DNA of 64,000 bases from Rossellomorea aquimaris (GCF_035590735.1 NZ_CP141595.1:1459001-1523000); one strand, 5' to 3'. Numbered from the stretch's first letter, positions 51,451 through 61,263 are shown. Made by a program: numbers and translations. The notes: generated by a model not told the origin, from the letters alone.

Positions 51451-53007
51451 TTGAATATCGCAACACGGTTAGACCAAATCGCTCAAGAGAAAGCAGATAA
51501 AACAGCTTATCATTTCTTGAATACCTCCAGTACATACGGGGAATTAAATGCAGCTGTATCAAAATTTGCAAGCGGCTTAGAGCAATTGGGTCTGAAAAAA
51601 GGGGATCACATCGCGCTTATATTAGGGAATTCACCACATTTCGTCATTGGATTATATGGGGCATTACGAATGGGGTTAAAGGTGATACCAATCAATCCGA
51701 TCTACACACCGGATGAAATTGGCTATATCCTGAAAAACGGTGACGTGAAGACAATAGTCACACTTGATTTGCTTGTACCATTAATCGAAAAGATGCAGCA
51801 CCTTTTATCTGATGTGGAACATTTCATCCTTTGTGAATCAGGGGATGAACGAGCGAAGGATATCGATTTAGAAAAGATTTCTCTCGCTTACCCAAAAATG
51901 AAATCGTTTACAGGGGTTATTGGAAATGGGGATCCTGCGTTTAAGGGGGAGGAAGTGGCTGAAAATGAAGTTGCCATCATCCTTTACACCTCGGGAACGA
52001 CAGGGAAACCGAAAGGCGCAATGCTGACGCACAAAAATATTTATTCCAATGCAACCGATGTCGGCAGCTATTTACGAATGAATGAAGAAGATCGCGTTAT
52101 AACAGCCCTGCCAATGTTTCATGTATTCTGTTTGACGGTGGTACTGAATGCGCCATTGATGACAGGGGCGACCCTTTTAATCGTTCCGCGCTTCAGTCCA
52201 AAAGCCATTTTTGAGCTGTCGAAGGCTTATCAGCCAACCGTATTTGCCGGCGTACCAACCATGTATAACTTCCTGTTCCAGTATCCTGAAGGAAATCCAG
52301 AAGATTTATCAACTCTCCGTCTCTGTATTTCAGGCGGCGCTTCCCTGCCGGTGGCCCTCTTGAAAAACTTTGAAAAGAAATTCAACGTCATGATTTCTGA
52401 AGGCTACGGCTTATCGGAAGCTTCGCCTGTAACATGCTTCAACCCGTTGGATCGACCAAGAAAGCCGGGTTCAATCGGAACATCGATCATGAACCTGGAG
52501 AACAAAGTCGTCGATGAATTGGGAGAAGAAGTTCCAGTCGGACAAGTCGGCGAACTGATTGTCAAAGGCCCGAATGTCATGAAGGGCTATTACAAAATGG
52601 AAGAAGAAACAGCCGCATCTATCCGTGACGGCTGGTTATACACTGGCGACCTCGCCCGGATGGATGAAGAAGGCTACTTTTATATTGTCGATCGTAAAAA
52701 AGAGCTGATTATTGTGGGAGGCTACAACGTCTATCCGCGTGAAGTAGAGGAAGTGCTATACAATCACCCTGGAATTGTAGAAGCAGCGGTCATCGGTGTC
52801 CCACATCCGGAACTGGGTGAAGCCGTCAGCAGCTATGTTGTGAAAAGTGAACCATCCTTAACGGAACAGGACGTGCTTGAGTATTGTAAAGAGCATCTTG
52901 CCAAGTACAAACTGCCAGCATCCATCGAGTTCATTGATGAGCTTCCGAAAAATACAACAGGGAAAATTTTAAGAAGAGCGCTGAAACAGCAAGTGCTCCA
53001 ATCATAA
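51451..53007 (+). CDS. lcfB: LcfB (YhfL), long-chain fatty acid-CoA ligase
   Basis: 518 residues (B. subtilis LcfB 513), TTG start 51451 with GGGGAGGG 6 bp upstream. AMP-binding motif [20 protein letters not shown] (about residues 175-195), [31 protein letters not shown] and the catalytic lysine in [11 protein letters not shown] are all present. It activates fatty acids for beta-oxidation. Controlled by a FadR-type operator; the hydratase gene 53526-54302 lies just beyond a small minus-strand gene. Confidence 0.94.
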   Translation: MNIATRLDQIAQEKADKTAYHFLNTSSTYGELNAAVSKFASGLEQLGLKKGDHIALILGNSPHFVIGLYGALRMGLKVIPINPIYTPDEIGYILKNGDVKTIVTLDLLVPLIEKMQHLLSDVEHFILCESGDERAKDIDLEKISLAYPKMKSFTGVIGNGDPAFKGEEVAENEVAIILYTSGTTGKPKGAMLTHKNIYSNATDVGSYLRMNEEDRVITALPMFHVFCLTVVLNAPLMTGATLLIVPRFSPKAIFELSKAYQPTVFAGVPTMYNFLFQYPEGNPEDLSTLRLCISGGASLPVALLKNFEKKFNVMISEGYGLSEASPVTCFNPLDRPRKPGSIGTSIMNLENKVVDELGEEVPVGQVGELIVKGPNVMKGYYKMEEETAASIRDGWLYTGDLARMDEEGYFYIVDRKKELIIVGGYNVYPREVEEVLYNHPGIVEAAVIGVPHPELGEAVSSYVVKSEPSLTEQDVLEYCKEHLAKYKLPASIEFIDELPKNTTGKILRRALKQQVLQS

Positions 53008-53014
53008 AAAAAAG

Positions 53015-53046
53015 AAGATGTTCAGTGGATCACTGAGCATCTTTTT
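53015..53046. terminator. bidirectional terminator after lcfB
   Basis: AAGATGTTCAGT pairs with ACTGAGCATCTT (one G-T pair) with A and T runs outside. Confidence 0.82.
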
Positions 53047-53050
53047 GTGT

Positions 53051-53374
53051 TTACTTCATCGCTTTACTTGCCTGCAACAGCTTTGATTCACCTTTTTCCC
53101 ACGTTTCAACCTGCTCGATTGCCTGCTCAGGTGTGAACCCCTGGCCAACCAGTACGCCTGACAAGATGAATTCCTGGAAGAGATGGGTAAGGTTGATGCC
53201 CTCTTCCACTTCAGACAGGGCGCGGGTTACAAGTGGTTGAATATATTCAACCCATTGATCGGGAAGGCTTTTCGTATCACGATAATAATGATGCAGCCAG
53301 TCAATTTCATTTGGCTGTTGATTCGCATAAGCATGTTGTGGAACATATGGGTTTTGATTGAAAGGATAATACAA
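53051..53374 (-). CDS. hypothetical helical protein, unrecognised
   Basis: 107 residues from TTG 53374 (AAGGAG 11 bp upstream; a start further upstream would lie before that site). Begins YYPFNQNPYVPQHAYANQQ, a proline/asparagine/tyrosine-rich segment reminiscent of surface or coat proteins, then a helical part (DWLHHYYRDTKSLPDQWVEY; LFQEFILSGVLVGQGFTPEQ). No membrane helix. I do not recognise the family; the N-terminal composition would suit a spore protein, but that is only a hint. Own terminator region shared with lcfB. Confidence 0.6.
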   Translation of the reverse strand: MYYPFNQNPYVPQHAYANQQPNEIDWLHHYYRDTKSLPDQWVEYIQPLVTRALSEVEEGINLTHLFQEFILSGVLVGQGFTPEQAIEQVETWEKGESKLLQASKAMK

Positions 53375-53525
53375 GATAAACACAGCTCCTTCATGGGTAG
53401 ATGTCACATTTAGTCTATGCACCCAACCGGGATGTGTTCAGCCTCATTAAAAAATGAAAGGGTTTTCTCGGTTTGTGTCGAATGATACATAGGGAGGAAA
53501 CACTTAATAAAAGGGGAGAACAAAC

Positions 53526-54302
53526 ATGGAATCGATCTTACTAGAACAAAAAGGCAACGTCGCCACCGTCACAATCAACCGACCGGAGGCAATGAACGCC
53601 TTTAATTACGATACACTGAACGAACTCCAGCAGGTAGTCGAAGCACTCCGCATCAACCCTGACGTCAGAGTCGTCATCTTCACAGGAAGTGGAGAAAAAG
53701 CATTCTCGGTTGGAGCCGATCTCAAAGAACGCAAAACCCTGACCGAACAACAAGTCATACGAAACGTCTACAAAATCGGCGAAGTCTTCCAATCCGTCGC
53801 CACCCTCCCACAACCGACCATCGCCGCCATGAACGGCTACGCATTCGGCGGAGGAATGGAGCTGGCACTGGCATGCGACTTCAGAATCGCGGTAGCAGAA
53901 ACCACAATGGGACTGACCGAAACAAGCCTGGCCATCATCCCGGGTGCAGGCGGTACCCAGCGCCTTCCACGATTAGTAGGGGAATCCAAAGCACTGGAAC
54001 TTATTCTGACGGCTAAGCGATTAACTTCAGAAGAAGCATTGGATATCGGACTCGTTACAAGAGTAGTAGAAAAAGAGAATTTCTTGAGTGAAGTTCATAC
54101 ATTCGTGGAACCAATGCTGGCTAATGGCCCTGTTGCCCTACAACAGGCTAAGTTTGCCGTGAAGAATGGTATGAACGTAGACCTGCAGACCGGGTTGCAG
54201 ATAGAAAGAAAAGCATATGAGATTACAATTCCTACGGAAGACCGGGTGGAGGCATTGTTGGCGTTTAGTCAGAAGCGGAAGCCGGAGTTTAAGGGGAAGT
54301 AA
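53526..54302 (+). CDS. enoyl-CoA hydratase
   Basis: 258 residues of the crotonase superfamily. Oxyanion-hole segments FSVGADLKERK (about 60-70) and MNGYAFGGGMELALACDFRI, and the catalytic loop LTETSLAIIPGAGGTQRLPR with glutamate as in true hydratases. Hydrates trans-2-enoyl-CoA in beta-oxidation or branched-chain degradation. ATG 53526 follows AAAAGGGGAGA. Codon choice is odd: from about 53540 to 53960 the third positions are heavily C-ending (GCC, GTC, ATC, AAC), then usage returns to the regional norm. Likely functional partner of lcfB. Confidence 0.9.
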   Translation: MESILLEQKGNVATVTINRPEAMNAFNYDTLNELQQVVEALRINPDVRVVIFTGSGEKAFSVGADLKERKTLTEQQVIRNVYKIGEVFQSVATLPQPTIAAMNGYAFGGGMELALACDFRIAVAETTMGLTETSLAIIPGAGGTQRLPRLVGESKALELILTAKRLTSEEALDIGLVTRVVEKENFLSEVHTFVEPMLANGPVALQQAKFAVKNGMNVDLQTGLQIERKAYEITIPTEDRVEALLAFSQKRKPEFKGK

Positions 54303-54344
54303 ATTGGGTTAATCCACAATCGGGGGCAGTTACAAAATTCCAAA

Positions 54345-54390
54345 GGCCAAATTTCTCAAGTATACCATCACTGAGAAATTTGGTCTTTTT
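54345..54390 (+). terminator. terminator after the enoyl-CoA hydratase gene
   Basis: GGCCAAATTTCTCA pairs with TGAGAAATTTGGTC (one G-T pair) around a 13-base loop, followed by TTTTT. Confidence 0.85.
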
Positions 54391-54538
54391 ATATTCACAA
54401 GTTCTTGGATAAAAGATTACAACTCAAGTCTTACCTTAAGGTAGTCCCTAAGCCGTTAGAGAGAAAATTCATATTATGGTAATTTTATGTAAATGACATA
54501 GGGAATCCGAAGACGGATTTGTAAGGGGGATTAAGGGC

Positions 54539-55963
54539 TTGAGAAAAGTACTGATAGCTTTATGCTTGTTTTTCAACATCATTTTTTCTTTTCAGTACCA
54601 TGCAAGGGCAGAGAGTGATAATCAAAAAGAACTTTTAGAGAGATTTATGAAGGAATCGATGGAGGAGTATGGAATCCCTGGGGCTTCTTTAGCGATTATT
54701 CAAGATGGAAAGGTCATGTTTCAACAGAGTTGGGGTGAACAAAGGAAAGGGACTCCTGTCACGAAGGATACGCTGTTTACGATTGGTTCTGTCAGCAAGC
54801 CATTAACCAGCCTTGCTATCATGAGGTTAGTGGACGATAAGAAGATTGCACTTGATCAGGAGATTGATCGTTATTTGCCAGCCTTTCATTACAATAGAAA
54901 TGGATTTGATAAGAAAATCACTATTAGGAACCTATTAACACATTCAAGTGGAATCAGCTCTTATGATGGGTTGGAAATTGCAGATCGTAATCTGCGAGGG
55001 AAGAATGCAATAGATGTTGCGGTTCAAAAGCTGAATAATGTTCATTTGAACTATGAGCCAGGGGACGTGCATCAATACAGTGCTGCGAATTATTTACTGT
55101 TAGGAAAAATCATAGAGAATGTCACAAACCAAACATTTTCGGAATATATGGATGATGAGATATTCAGTGTGATTGGGATGGATCGGACCGTATCGAATTT
55201 CGAAGCGGCTAAAGAGTTGGGATATCAGCCCGGCTATCAATCTTGGTTTGGAAAGCCCGTGAGAAGTAGAGGTTTTTTTGATGATAGTGGGGCCCCATAT
55301 GGTTACATGGTCTCTACAACGGGTGATATGTCAAAGTTTATAAAATGTCTGTTGGAAGGTGGGGACATACTATCTAAGGATTCATTCGATACTTATACTT
55401 CACCTCATTATCATAGAAAAGAAGATATGTATTATGGACTGGGCTGGAGAATCTCTACAGAGGTTGATAATTCTTATTATTTTCATGGCGGAGAAACACC
55501 TGATTCCCGGGCTGAATTATTCATAAACCCCCAACAAGACTATGGATTTATCTTGCTCACAAACAAAAATAACTTCTCTGAAGTCCTTTCAACCGTTTGG
55601 ATGAGGGAAGGAGTCAAAATGATTGTGGAAGAGGGCAAGTCCCCGGAAGTGCAGCAATTGAATCACCACATGCAATGGAGCACTTTAATAATAACCCTTT
55701 TTCTTCTGCTATTATCATCCTGGAACATATATCGACTGATAAAGAAAACCAAAATCAAGTCGAAGGTATGGATATTCATTGGATCGCTATCTCTACTGGT
55801 ATCAATTATTATGATTCCTCTACTAATTTATCTGTTCAGTTCGCCTTGGAATACAATCAATCTATATGCACCTGCTACCGCTATTCTCATCAAGGTCTTA
55901 GTTGGTATACTGGCAACGAATGGAGTTCTTTTGTTATTGGTAGTTTATTTCAAAAAAAGTTAA
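54539..55963 (+). CDS. membrane-anchored serine hydrolase, beta-lactamase fold
   Basis: 474 residues, TTG start 54539 behind AAGGGGG. Signal peptide/anchor KVLIALCLFFNIIFSFQYHA. Class-C/PBP4*-like motifs: SVSK (nucleophile serine in IGSVSKPLTSLAIM, about residue 82), Y-x-N in QYSAANYLLLGK and HGG (FHGGETPDSR) in place of KTG. The last 110 residues carry three membrane helices (TLIITLFLLLLSSWNIYRL, WIFIGSLSLLVSIIMIPLLI, ATAILIKVLVGILATNGVLL). It could be a D-alanyl peptidase, esterase or penicillin-binding protein homolog; activity on beta-lactams should not be assumed. Confidence 0.86.
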   Translation: MRKVLIALCLFFNIIFSFQYHARAESDNQKELLERFMKESMEEYGIPGASLAIIQDGKVMFQQSWGEQRKGTPVTKDTLFTIGSVSKPLTSLAIMRLVDDKKIALDQEIDRYLPAFHYNRNGFDKKITIRNLLTHSSGISSYDGLEIADRNLRGKNAIDVAVQKLNNVHLNYEPGDVHQYSAANYLLLGKIIENVTNQTFSEYMDDEIFSVIGMDRTVSNFEAAKELGYQPGYQSWFGKPVRSRGFFDDSGAPYGYMVSTTGDMSKFIKCLLEGGDILSKDSFDTYTSPHYHRKEDMYYGLGWRISTEVDNSYYFHGGETPDSRAELFINPQQDYGFILLTNKNNFSEVLSTVWMREGVKMIVEEGKSPEVQQLNHHMQWSTLIITLFLLLLSSWNIYRLIKKTKIKSKVWIFIGSLSLLVSIIMIPLLIYLFSSPWNTINLYAPATAILIKVLVGILATNGVLLLLVVYFKKS

Positions 55964-56130
55964 TATGGCATTTAAGATATTTTCTTTACAATTAAACAAG
56001 ATAATGTTATTTCATTTGATGAAGAATTGCTTCAAATTCTCAGGTGCTCGAATGATAATACAAGAAAGCAAGACATAGTAGCAACTAAAAAACGATATAA
56101 CAACTAAATGAAAATCTTCATATAAACCAG

Positions 56131-56156
56131 GAGGTTCCAACTCGGAGCCTCTTTTT
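56131..56156 (+). terminator. terminator ahead of malK
   Basis: GAGGTTCC pairs with GGAGCCTC around AACTC, followed by TTTTT. It probably ends the serine hydrolase transcript. Confidence 0.75.
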
Positions 56157-56228
56157 CATAGGTCCTTTTTAAAAACCAAAAATCATGTAAAATAAAGAAT
56201 CATACTAAAAAACACTGGAGTGGCTCCT

Positions 56229-57827
56229 GTGAAAAAGAAACAGCTTAAACTAAGTACCATCATCATTCTCTTCGTGTGCATCGTTGTCCTGGTATCACTT
56301 GTGATTACCGACTTGCTTATTTCCAGGACGATTAATGACAACATTGAGTCTAATATTGAAGAAAAGGCGAAAATCGTTTCCCGGACGGTCGCTCATTCCA
56401 CGATTGTGAAGAGTGGTTTAGATGGGGAAGGTGCAGATCGAATTCAGGAATACACCCAAGATATCCAGAAATCAGCAGAGGTTCTGTTCGTAGTGGTGAT
56501 GGATATGGAAGGGATACGTAAATCTCACCCTGATCCCGACCGTATCGGCAAGCATTTTGTCGGCGGGGATGAGAAAGATGTGCTTCAAGGGAAGGAAACA
56601 TTGTCTATTTCAGAGGGGACTTTGGGCAAGTCCGTCAGGGCATTTTCTCCTGTCTTTAACGAGGAGAGTCAACAGATAGGGGCTGTCGCAGTAGGAATTT
56701 CCCTGGGTAGCGTGGAGGAAGCATTGGACCAGAGTCACCGGAATATTTTAGTGGGATCAATGATCGGGATTATTGTGGGAATCATTGGGGCGATTATTAT
56801 AGCCGGATACATAAAGAAAATTTTATTCGGGTTGGAGCCGATTACGATTGCGAAAATCTTGGAAGAGCGAAATACGATGCTCCAATCGGTACATGAGGGA
56901 GTGGTGGCTGTCAATAAAGATACGACAGTCTCATTAGTGAATAAATCTGCCCTTAAAATATTTAATAGAGCAGGATTAAGTTCGGATCCAATTGGAATGC
57001 CCATCAAAGAATATATGCCACACACCAGGTTGGAAAGAGTCATCTCAACGGGGAAACCTGAGCTTGACGAGGAGCAAACCATCAATGGGGTATCTATTCT
57101 GGTAAACCGTGTTCCGTTAATCGTCAATGATGAAGTAGTCGGAGCAATTTCAACCTTTCGTGATAAAACGGAAGTGAATCAATTAGCAGAGCAGTTAACG
57201 GGTGTCAAATCGTATGCGGAAGCCCTCCGTGCCCAGTCTCATGAATTTATGAATAAGATGCATGTGATTCTCGGATTGGTGAAGATGAAGGATTACAATC
57301 ATTTAAATCGTTACGTGAAAGAGCTTGTTTCCTTACGGGTCGATGAAGTGAGCACGGTGACGTCGAAAGTGAAGGATCCTGCTTTGGCTGGTTTTATCAT
57401 GGGGAAACTGAGCTATGCAAGGGAAAAGAACGTTGCATTGACCATTGAATGTCACGACTTTATCCCGGAACCCAAAGATCCTACTGTTACACATGAACTG
57501 ATTACCGTGATCGGGAACCTAGTGGATAATAGTGTTGAAGCAATGATAAATAGTGATGATAAGGAAGTGCTGATGGAGCTATTCTATCACGACGAGCAAT
57601 TTGAAATGGTTGTGACGGATACAGGAAAAGGGATGCCGGATGATATGGTAGAGGATATCTTCACCAAAGGATACTCTTCTAAAGGGGATGGAAGAGGATA
57701 CGGTCTCTTCTTAGTGAAAGAAAGTCTCCGTAAACTGAATGGAACCCTGCACGTTGAATCAAAGGTAGGATCTGGAACGACGATGATTGTTCAAGCTTTA
57801 TATAAGGAGGGGAAAAAGGGTGATTAA
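56229..57827 (+). CDS. malK: MalK (YufL)-type malate sensor histidine kinase
   Basis: 532 residues (B. subtilis MalK 533) from GTG 56229 with GGAG 8 bp upstream. Membrane helix 1 (TIIILFVCIVVLVSLVITDLL), an extracellular sCache domain of about 130 residues (VVVMDMEGIRKSHPDPDRIG is the ligand pocket region), helix 2 (MIGIIVGIIGAIIIAGYI), a PAS domain, then a DcuS/CitA-type kinase core with phospho-accepting LRAQSHEFMNKMHVILG and HATPase motifs NLVDNSVEAM and DTGKGMPDD. It senses external malate. Overlaps malR by 8 bp. Confidence 0.88.
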   Translation: MKKKQLKLSTIIILFVCIVVLVSLVITDLLISRTINDNIESNIEEKAKIVSRTVAHSTIVKSGLDGEGADRIQEYTQDIQKSAEVLFVVVMDMEGIRKSHPDPDRIGKHFVGGDEKDVLQGKETLSISEGTLGKSVRAFSPVFNEESQQIGAVAVGISLGSVEEALDQSHRNILVGSMIGIIVGIIGAIIIAGYIKKILFGLEPITIAKILEERNTMLQSVHEGVVAVNKDTTVSLVNKSALKIFNRAGLSSDPIGMPIKEYMPHTRLERVISTGKPELDEEQTINGVSILVNRVPLIVNDEVVGAISTFRDKTEVNQLAEQLTGVKSYAEALRAQSHEFMNKMHVILGLVKMKDYNHLNRYVKELVSLRVDEVSTVTSKVKDPALAGFIMGKLSYAREKNVALTIECHDFIPEPKDPTVTHELITVIGNLVDNSVEAMINSDDKEVLMELFYHDEQFEMVVTDTGKGMPDDMVEDIFTKGYSSKGDGRGYGLFLVKESLRKLNGTLHVESKVGSGTTMIVQALYKEGKKGD

Positions 57828-58527
57828 TGTATTGATCGTGGAAGACGATCCGATGGTGGCCCGGTTTAATCAAAGGTATCTGGATGAGATAAATGGATTT
57901 CATTTAATCGGTATTTCGAATTCGATTGAAGATGCCATGGTGAAAGTAAATGAGTATAAGATCGACCTGGTATTATTGGATGTTTATATGCCAGGGAAAC
58001 GAAACGGGATGGACTTGTTAGAGCTAATACGGAAGGAACAGCGGGAGACAGATGTCATCCTCATCACAGCGGCATCAGAAGTCGATAATATCCAGAGTGC
58101 CCTTCGCATGGGGGTAGTGGACTATTTGATCAAGCCTTTTGAATTTGAACGGTTTAAAAAAGCATTGACGACTTACCGGGAGAGTAATCGTATGCTTCAA
58201 AAGCAATCTACCATCGATCAGAGCGAACTGGATTTACTTTTACTTAGGGATGTGCAAACCAGGGAAAAGTCACCCCTTCCTAAAGGGTTGACGAGCAGTA
58301 CATTATCGTCTATCTACGACGAGATTGTGAGTTTCGAAGAAGAGTCGTTTTCAACAGATGATATTGCAGACGTAACGTCCATTTCACGGGTTTCAATTAG
58401 AAAGTACCTCAGGTTTCTGAAAGATATCGGAGTGGTGGATGAGACACTGATCTATGGTATCGGAAGGCCGGTCTATCAATATACATGGAATAAATTGAAT
58501 AGCACACGAATTCAAACCTATTTGTAA
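57820..58527 (+). CDS. malR: MalR (YufM)-type response regulator
   Basis: 235 residues, identical in length to B. subtilis MalR. Start GTG 57820 (AAGGAGGGG upstream), overlapping the malK stop. Receiver with VEDDPMVA, phospho-acceptor Asp in LVLLDVYMPG (about D57) and lysine in YLIKPFEFERF; C-terminal CitB/DcuR-type helix-turn-helix DDIADVTSISRVSIRKYLRF. Activates the malic enzyme and MaeN genes downstream in response to malate. Confidence 0.88.
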   Translation: MINVLIVEDDPMVARFNQRYLDEINGFHLIGISNSIEDAMVKVNEYKIDLVLLDVYMPGKRNGMDLLELIRKEQRETDVILITAASEVDNIQSALRMGVVDYLIKPFEFERFKKALTTYRESNRMLQKQSTIDQSELDLLLLRDVQTREKSPLPKGLTSSTLSSIYDEIVSFEEESFSTDDIADVTSISRVSIRKYLRFLKDIGVVDETLIYGIGRPVYQYTWNKLNSTRIQTYL

Positions 58528-58551
58528 GCAGCCCATCCGGCTGCTTTTTTT
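58527..58551 (+). terminator. terminator of malKR
   Basis: AGCAGCC pairs with GGCTGCT around CATCC, followed by TTTTTT; the stem overlaps the malR stop codon. Confidence 0.82.
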
Positions 58552-58573
58552 AATTTCAAAAGTCAAACAATAG

Positions 58574-58590
58574 TTTCATAACCTATGAAA
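58574..58590 (+). promoter_or_regulatory. palindrome upstream of the malic enzyme gene, possible MalR site
   Basis: TTTCATA - ACC - TATGAAA is a perfect 7-3-7 palindrome; a related TTTTCATATGA follows at 58601. It lies 60 bp before the start codon and upstream of the cre site, a suitable place for an activator. No MalR consensus is known to me well enough to confirm it. Confidence 0.45.
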
Positions 58591-58622
58591 AGATAAAGCG
58601 TTTTCATATGATTGGTATACAT

Positions 58623-58636
58623 TGTAAGCGATTACG
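58623..58636 (+). promoter_or_regulatory. cre-like site before the malic enzyme gene
   Basis: TGTAAGCGATTACG resembles the cre consensus TGWNANCGNTNWCA, failing only the last base. It is immediately upstream of the ribosome binding site (TAGGAG), so CcpA bound here would block transcription. Confidence 0.55.
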
Positions 58637-58650
58637 TTAGGAGCGATTGG

Positions 58651-59841
58651 ATGACTCGAAAGAATTTAAAGGAAGAAGCATTATCCATACATGAATCCCA
58701 TGCAGGGAAAATTGAAGTGGTGAGTAAGGTTGATATTTCATCGGAAGAAGATCTTAGTCTTGTCTATACACCTGGTGTCGCCGATGTATGTAAGACGATA
58801 GCCGAGGATCCCCGGCAGGCCAATACGCTGACATCGAAAGGAAATATGGTGGCCATCGTCACAGATGGTACAGCTGTATTGGGTCTTGGTGATATCGGTC
58901 CGGAAGCCGCGATCCCGGTCATGGAAGGGAAAAGTATGTTGTTTAAGAAGTTCGCCGGTATAGATGCCTTCCCCCTTAGTCTGGATACGAAGGATGTAGA
59001 TGAAATCGTCACGATCATCAAAGCCTTGTCTCCTTCATTCGGAGGGATTAATCTTGAGGACATTTCAGCACCGCGCTGCTTTGAAATTGAAAAACGGTTA
59101 AAGAAAGAGTTGGATATTCCGGTTTTCCATGATGACCAGCATGGTACAGCCATTGTCGTCCTGGGCGCATTAGTCAATGCGCTGAAGGTCGTGAACAAAT
59201 CATATAAGAAAGTGAAAGTTGTCATCAACGGGGCGGGGGCAGCTGGAATCGCGATTGCGGAACTCCTTTTATTCGCAGGTTATGAAGATATTACTCTCGT
59301 AAGTTTAGAAGGTGTCCTGTGCACGGGGGAGAAATGGATGAATGCTATCCAAGAGGATATTTCTTCACGCACGAACCTGCTGGAGGTACGGGGTGAATTA
59401 TCGAATGCAATCAAAGGGGCCGATGTATTTATCGGTGTATCGGGACCTGGAGCCCTCAAGAAAGAGTATATTAAAACGATGAATGAGCAGCCGATTGTGT
59501 TTGCCATGGCCAACCCCATACCTGAAATTTATCCGGAGGAAGCATTGGAAGCAGGCGCAGCGGTAGTGGGGACGGGGAGATCGGATTATCCGAACCAGGT
59601 CAATAATCTTCTCGCTTTTCCCGGGGTATTCAGAGGAGCACTGGATGCGAAAGCAAAGGACATCACAATGGAAATGAAAGTCGCTGCTTCCTATGCCATA
59701 GCCGATGTGATCAGCTCTTCTGAATTGAACCCTCAATATATTATTCCTAAGGCGCTTGATTCCCGTGTGGCAGAAAAAGTCGGTGAGTCCGTGCGAAAGA
59801 TTGCATGTAAGAAAAACAAAGCAAACAGTTCAGTTTCATAA
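58651..59841 (+). CDS. malic enzyme, short NAD(P)-dependent type
   Basis: 396 residues from ATG 58651 with TTAGGAG 8 bp upstream; the longer frame from 58612 crosses the cre site. Catalytic tyrosine in VYTPGVADVC and lysine in MLFKKFAGIDAFP, metal-binding EDISAPRCFEIE and DDQHGTAIV, and the NAD Rossmann motif INGAGAAGIAIAE are visible. It converts malate to pyruvate and CO2. Size is like YtsJ (about 410), shorter than MaeA/MalS. Followed 29 bp later by maeN; the pair forms the malate-use operon controlled by MalKR. Confidence 0.92.
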   Translation: MTRKNLKEEALSIHESHAGKIEVVSKVDISSEEDLSLVYTPGVADVCKTIAEDPRQANTLTSKGNMVAIVTDGTAVLGLGDIGPEAAIPVMEGKSMLFKKFAGIDAFPLSLDTKDVDEIVTIIKALSPSFGGINLEDISAPRCFEIEKRLKKELDIPVFHDDQHGTAIVVLGALVNALKVVNKSYKKVKVVINGAGAAGIAIAELLLFAGYEDITLVSLEGVLCTGEKWMNAIQEDISSRTNLLEVRGELSNAIKGADVFIGVSGPGALKKEYIKTMNEQPIVFAMANPIPEIYPEEALEAGAAVVGTGRSDYPNQVNNLLAFPGVFRGALDAKAKDITMEMKVAASYAIADVISSSELNPQYIIPKALDSRVAEKVGESVRKIACKKNKANSSVS

Positions 59842-59870
59842 TTATTAAAATGACAAAGGGGATGAACAAG

Positions 59871-61193
59871 ATGGGACAAGCAGCATCAACACTTTCATAT
59901 AAGAATGAGAAAACCAAAGAGAATGTGACGCTTACGAAAGATCGATCTCTTCAGATTTTCAATATGCCGATCCTTTGGTTCCTGGTCTTTACGGGCATCA
60001 CGCTTGCAAGTTTGTATACGGGGAACCTTCCAGGGGGCATGATCGGAAGTCTTCTCGTCATGATGGTCCTCGGTGAATTGTTTGGATGGATAGGAGATCG
60101 TACGCCAATCGTGAAGACGTTCCTCGGCGGAGGGGCCATCATTGCGATCTTTGGATCTGCTTTTATGGTTTATGCAGGTTTACTTCCGGAAGCCACGGTC
60201 ACGTCCATGACCGACTTCATGAAATCAGGCGGATTTTTGAATTTCTATATTGCTGCATTAATTACGGGAAGTATCTTAGGAATGAATTCAAAGGTATTGG
60301 TTAAAGTGGGACTTCGCTATTTCCTTCCGATATTCGGAGCGGTAGCCGGAGCCGTGATAGTTGCCGGGATTTTTGGATCTCTTGTTGGCTTTACGTTGCA
60401 AGAGGCTGTGCTTGTGATTACCATGCCCATCATGGGTGGTGGAATGGGAGCGGGGGCCGTTCCCATGAGCCAAATCTATTCTGAGATGATGGGGAATGAT
60501 CCGAGCTATTATATTTCAATGCTCGTGCCGGCACTCGCATTAGGGAATGTATTTGCCATCATTTTAGCATCGGTTCTTGATATAATCGGAAAAAAAGTAC
60601 CTTCCCTAAGTGGAAACGGTCAGCTCATGAAGGGTTTTACCTACGAAAAAACAAAGCAGAAGTATAACATAGAAAAGATGGGAGTAGGCTTACTCGCTGC
60701 CCTGACATTCTTCACGGTTGGAACATTGCTGGGATCCGTTCTCCCCCTTCATCCATACGCCATCATGATCATTCTTGTGGCTGCAGCGAAGATTTCAAAC
60801 ATGATCCCTCAAAACGTCGTAGAAGGAGCCAGTCAGTGGTATCAATTTGTAGCAAGCAACTGGACGTTCGCTTTATTATTTGGGATCGGTGTCGCGTACA
60901 CCGACTTAGATACTGTTCTTGCAGCGTTGACGCTTCAATATATCTTAACCGTATTCGGAGTGGTGTTAGGGGCGATCATCGGGGCGGCAATCCTTGGGAA
61001 AGTCGTTGGCTTTTACCCGATAGAAGCAGCGATCACTGCGGGATTATGCATGGCGAATATGGGAGGAACAGGGGATGTTGCCGTGTTGTCAGCATCGAAA
61101 CGAATGGAGCTTATGCCCTTCGCTCAAATTTCTTCCAGATTAGGCGGCGCATTGATCCTGTTGTTAGCCGGATTAATTATCCCGCTGTTGTAA
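59871..61193 (+). CDS. maeN: MaeN (YufR), sodium/malate symporter
   Basis: 440 residues from ATG 59871 (GGGG 9 bp upstream; ATG 59850 has no such site). 2-hydroxycarboxylate transporter family: about eleven hydrophobic segments and the two reentrant glycine motifs MPIMGGGMGAGAVPMS (first GGxG) and LCMANMGGTGDVAVLSAS (second). Imports malate with sodium. Operon partner of the malic enzyme; a perfect terminator follows. Confidence 0.9.
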   Translation: MGQAASTLSYKNEKTKENVTLTKDRSLQIFNMPILWFLVFTGITLASLYTGNLPGGMIGSLLVMMVLGELFGWIGDRTPIVKTFLGGGAIIAIFGSAFMVYAGLLPEATVTSMTDFMKSGGFLNFYIAALITGSILGMNSKVLVKVGLRYFLPIFGAVAGAVIVAGIFGSLVGFTLQEAVLVITMPIMGGGMGAGAVPMSQIYSEMMGNDPSYYISMLVPALALGNVFAIILASVLDIIGKKVPSLSGNGQLMKGFTYEKTKQKYNIEKMGVGLLAALTFFTVGTLLGSVLPLHPYAIMIILVAAAKISNMIPQNVVEGASQWYQFVASNWTFALLFGIGVAYTDLDTVLAALTLQYILTVFGVVLGAIIGAAILGKVVGFYPIEAAITAGLCMANMGGTGDVAVLSASKRMELMPFAQISSRLGGALILLLAGLIIPLL

Positions 61194-61206
61194 ATATGGT
61201 ACACTT

Positions 61207-61240
61207 AGGCTTGACTCTTGTAGTCAAGCCTATCTTTCAT
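61207..61240 (+). terminator. terminator after maeN
   Basis: AGGCTTGACT pairs perfectly with AGTCAAGCCT around CTTGT; the tail ATCTTTCATTTT is moderately T-rich. Confidence 0.75.
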
Positions 61241-61263
61241 TTTAATAGATCGTGGTGACGTAA

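Noticed and set aside
55597..55995. 132-codon frame overlapping the serine hydrolase gene in another phase
   Set aside because: Shadow of the real gene, whose motifs and membrane helices lie in the other frame.
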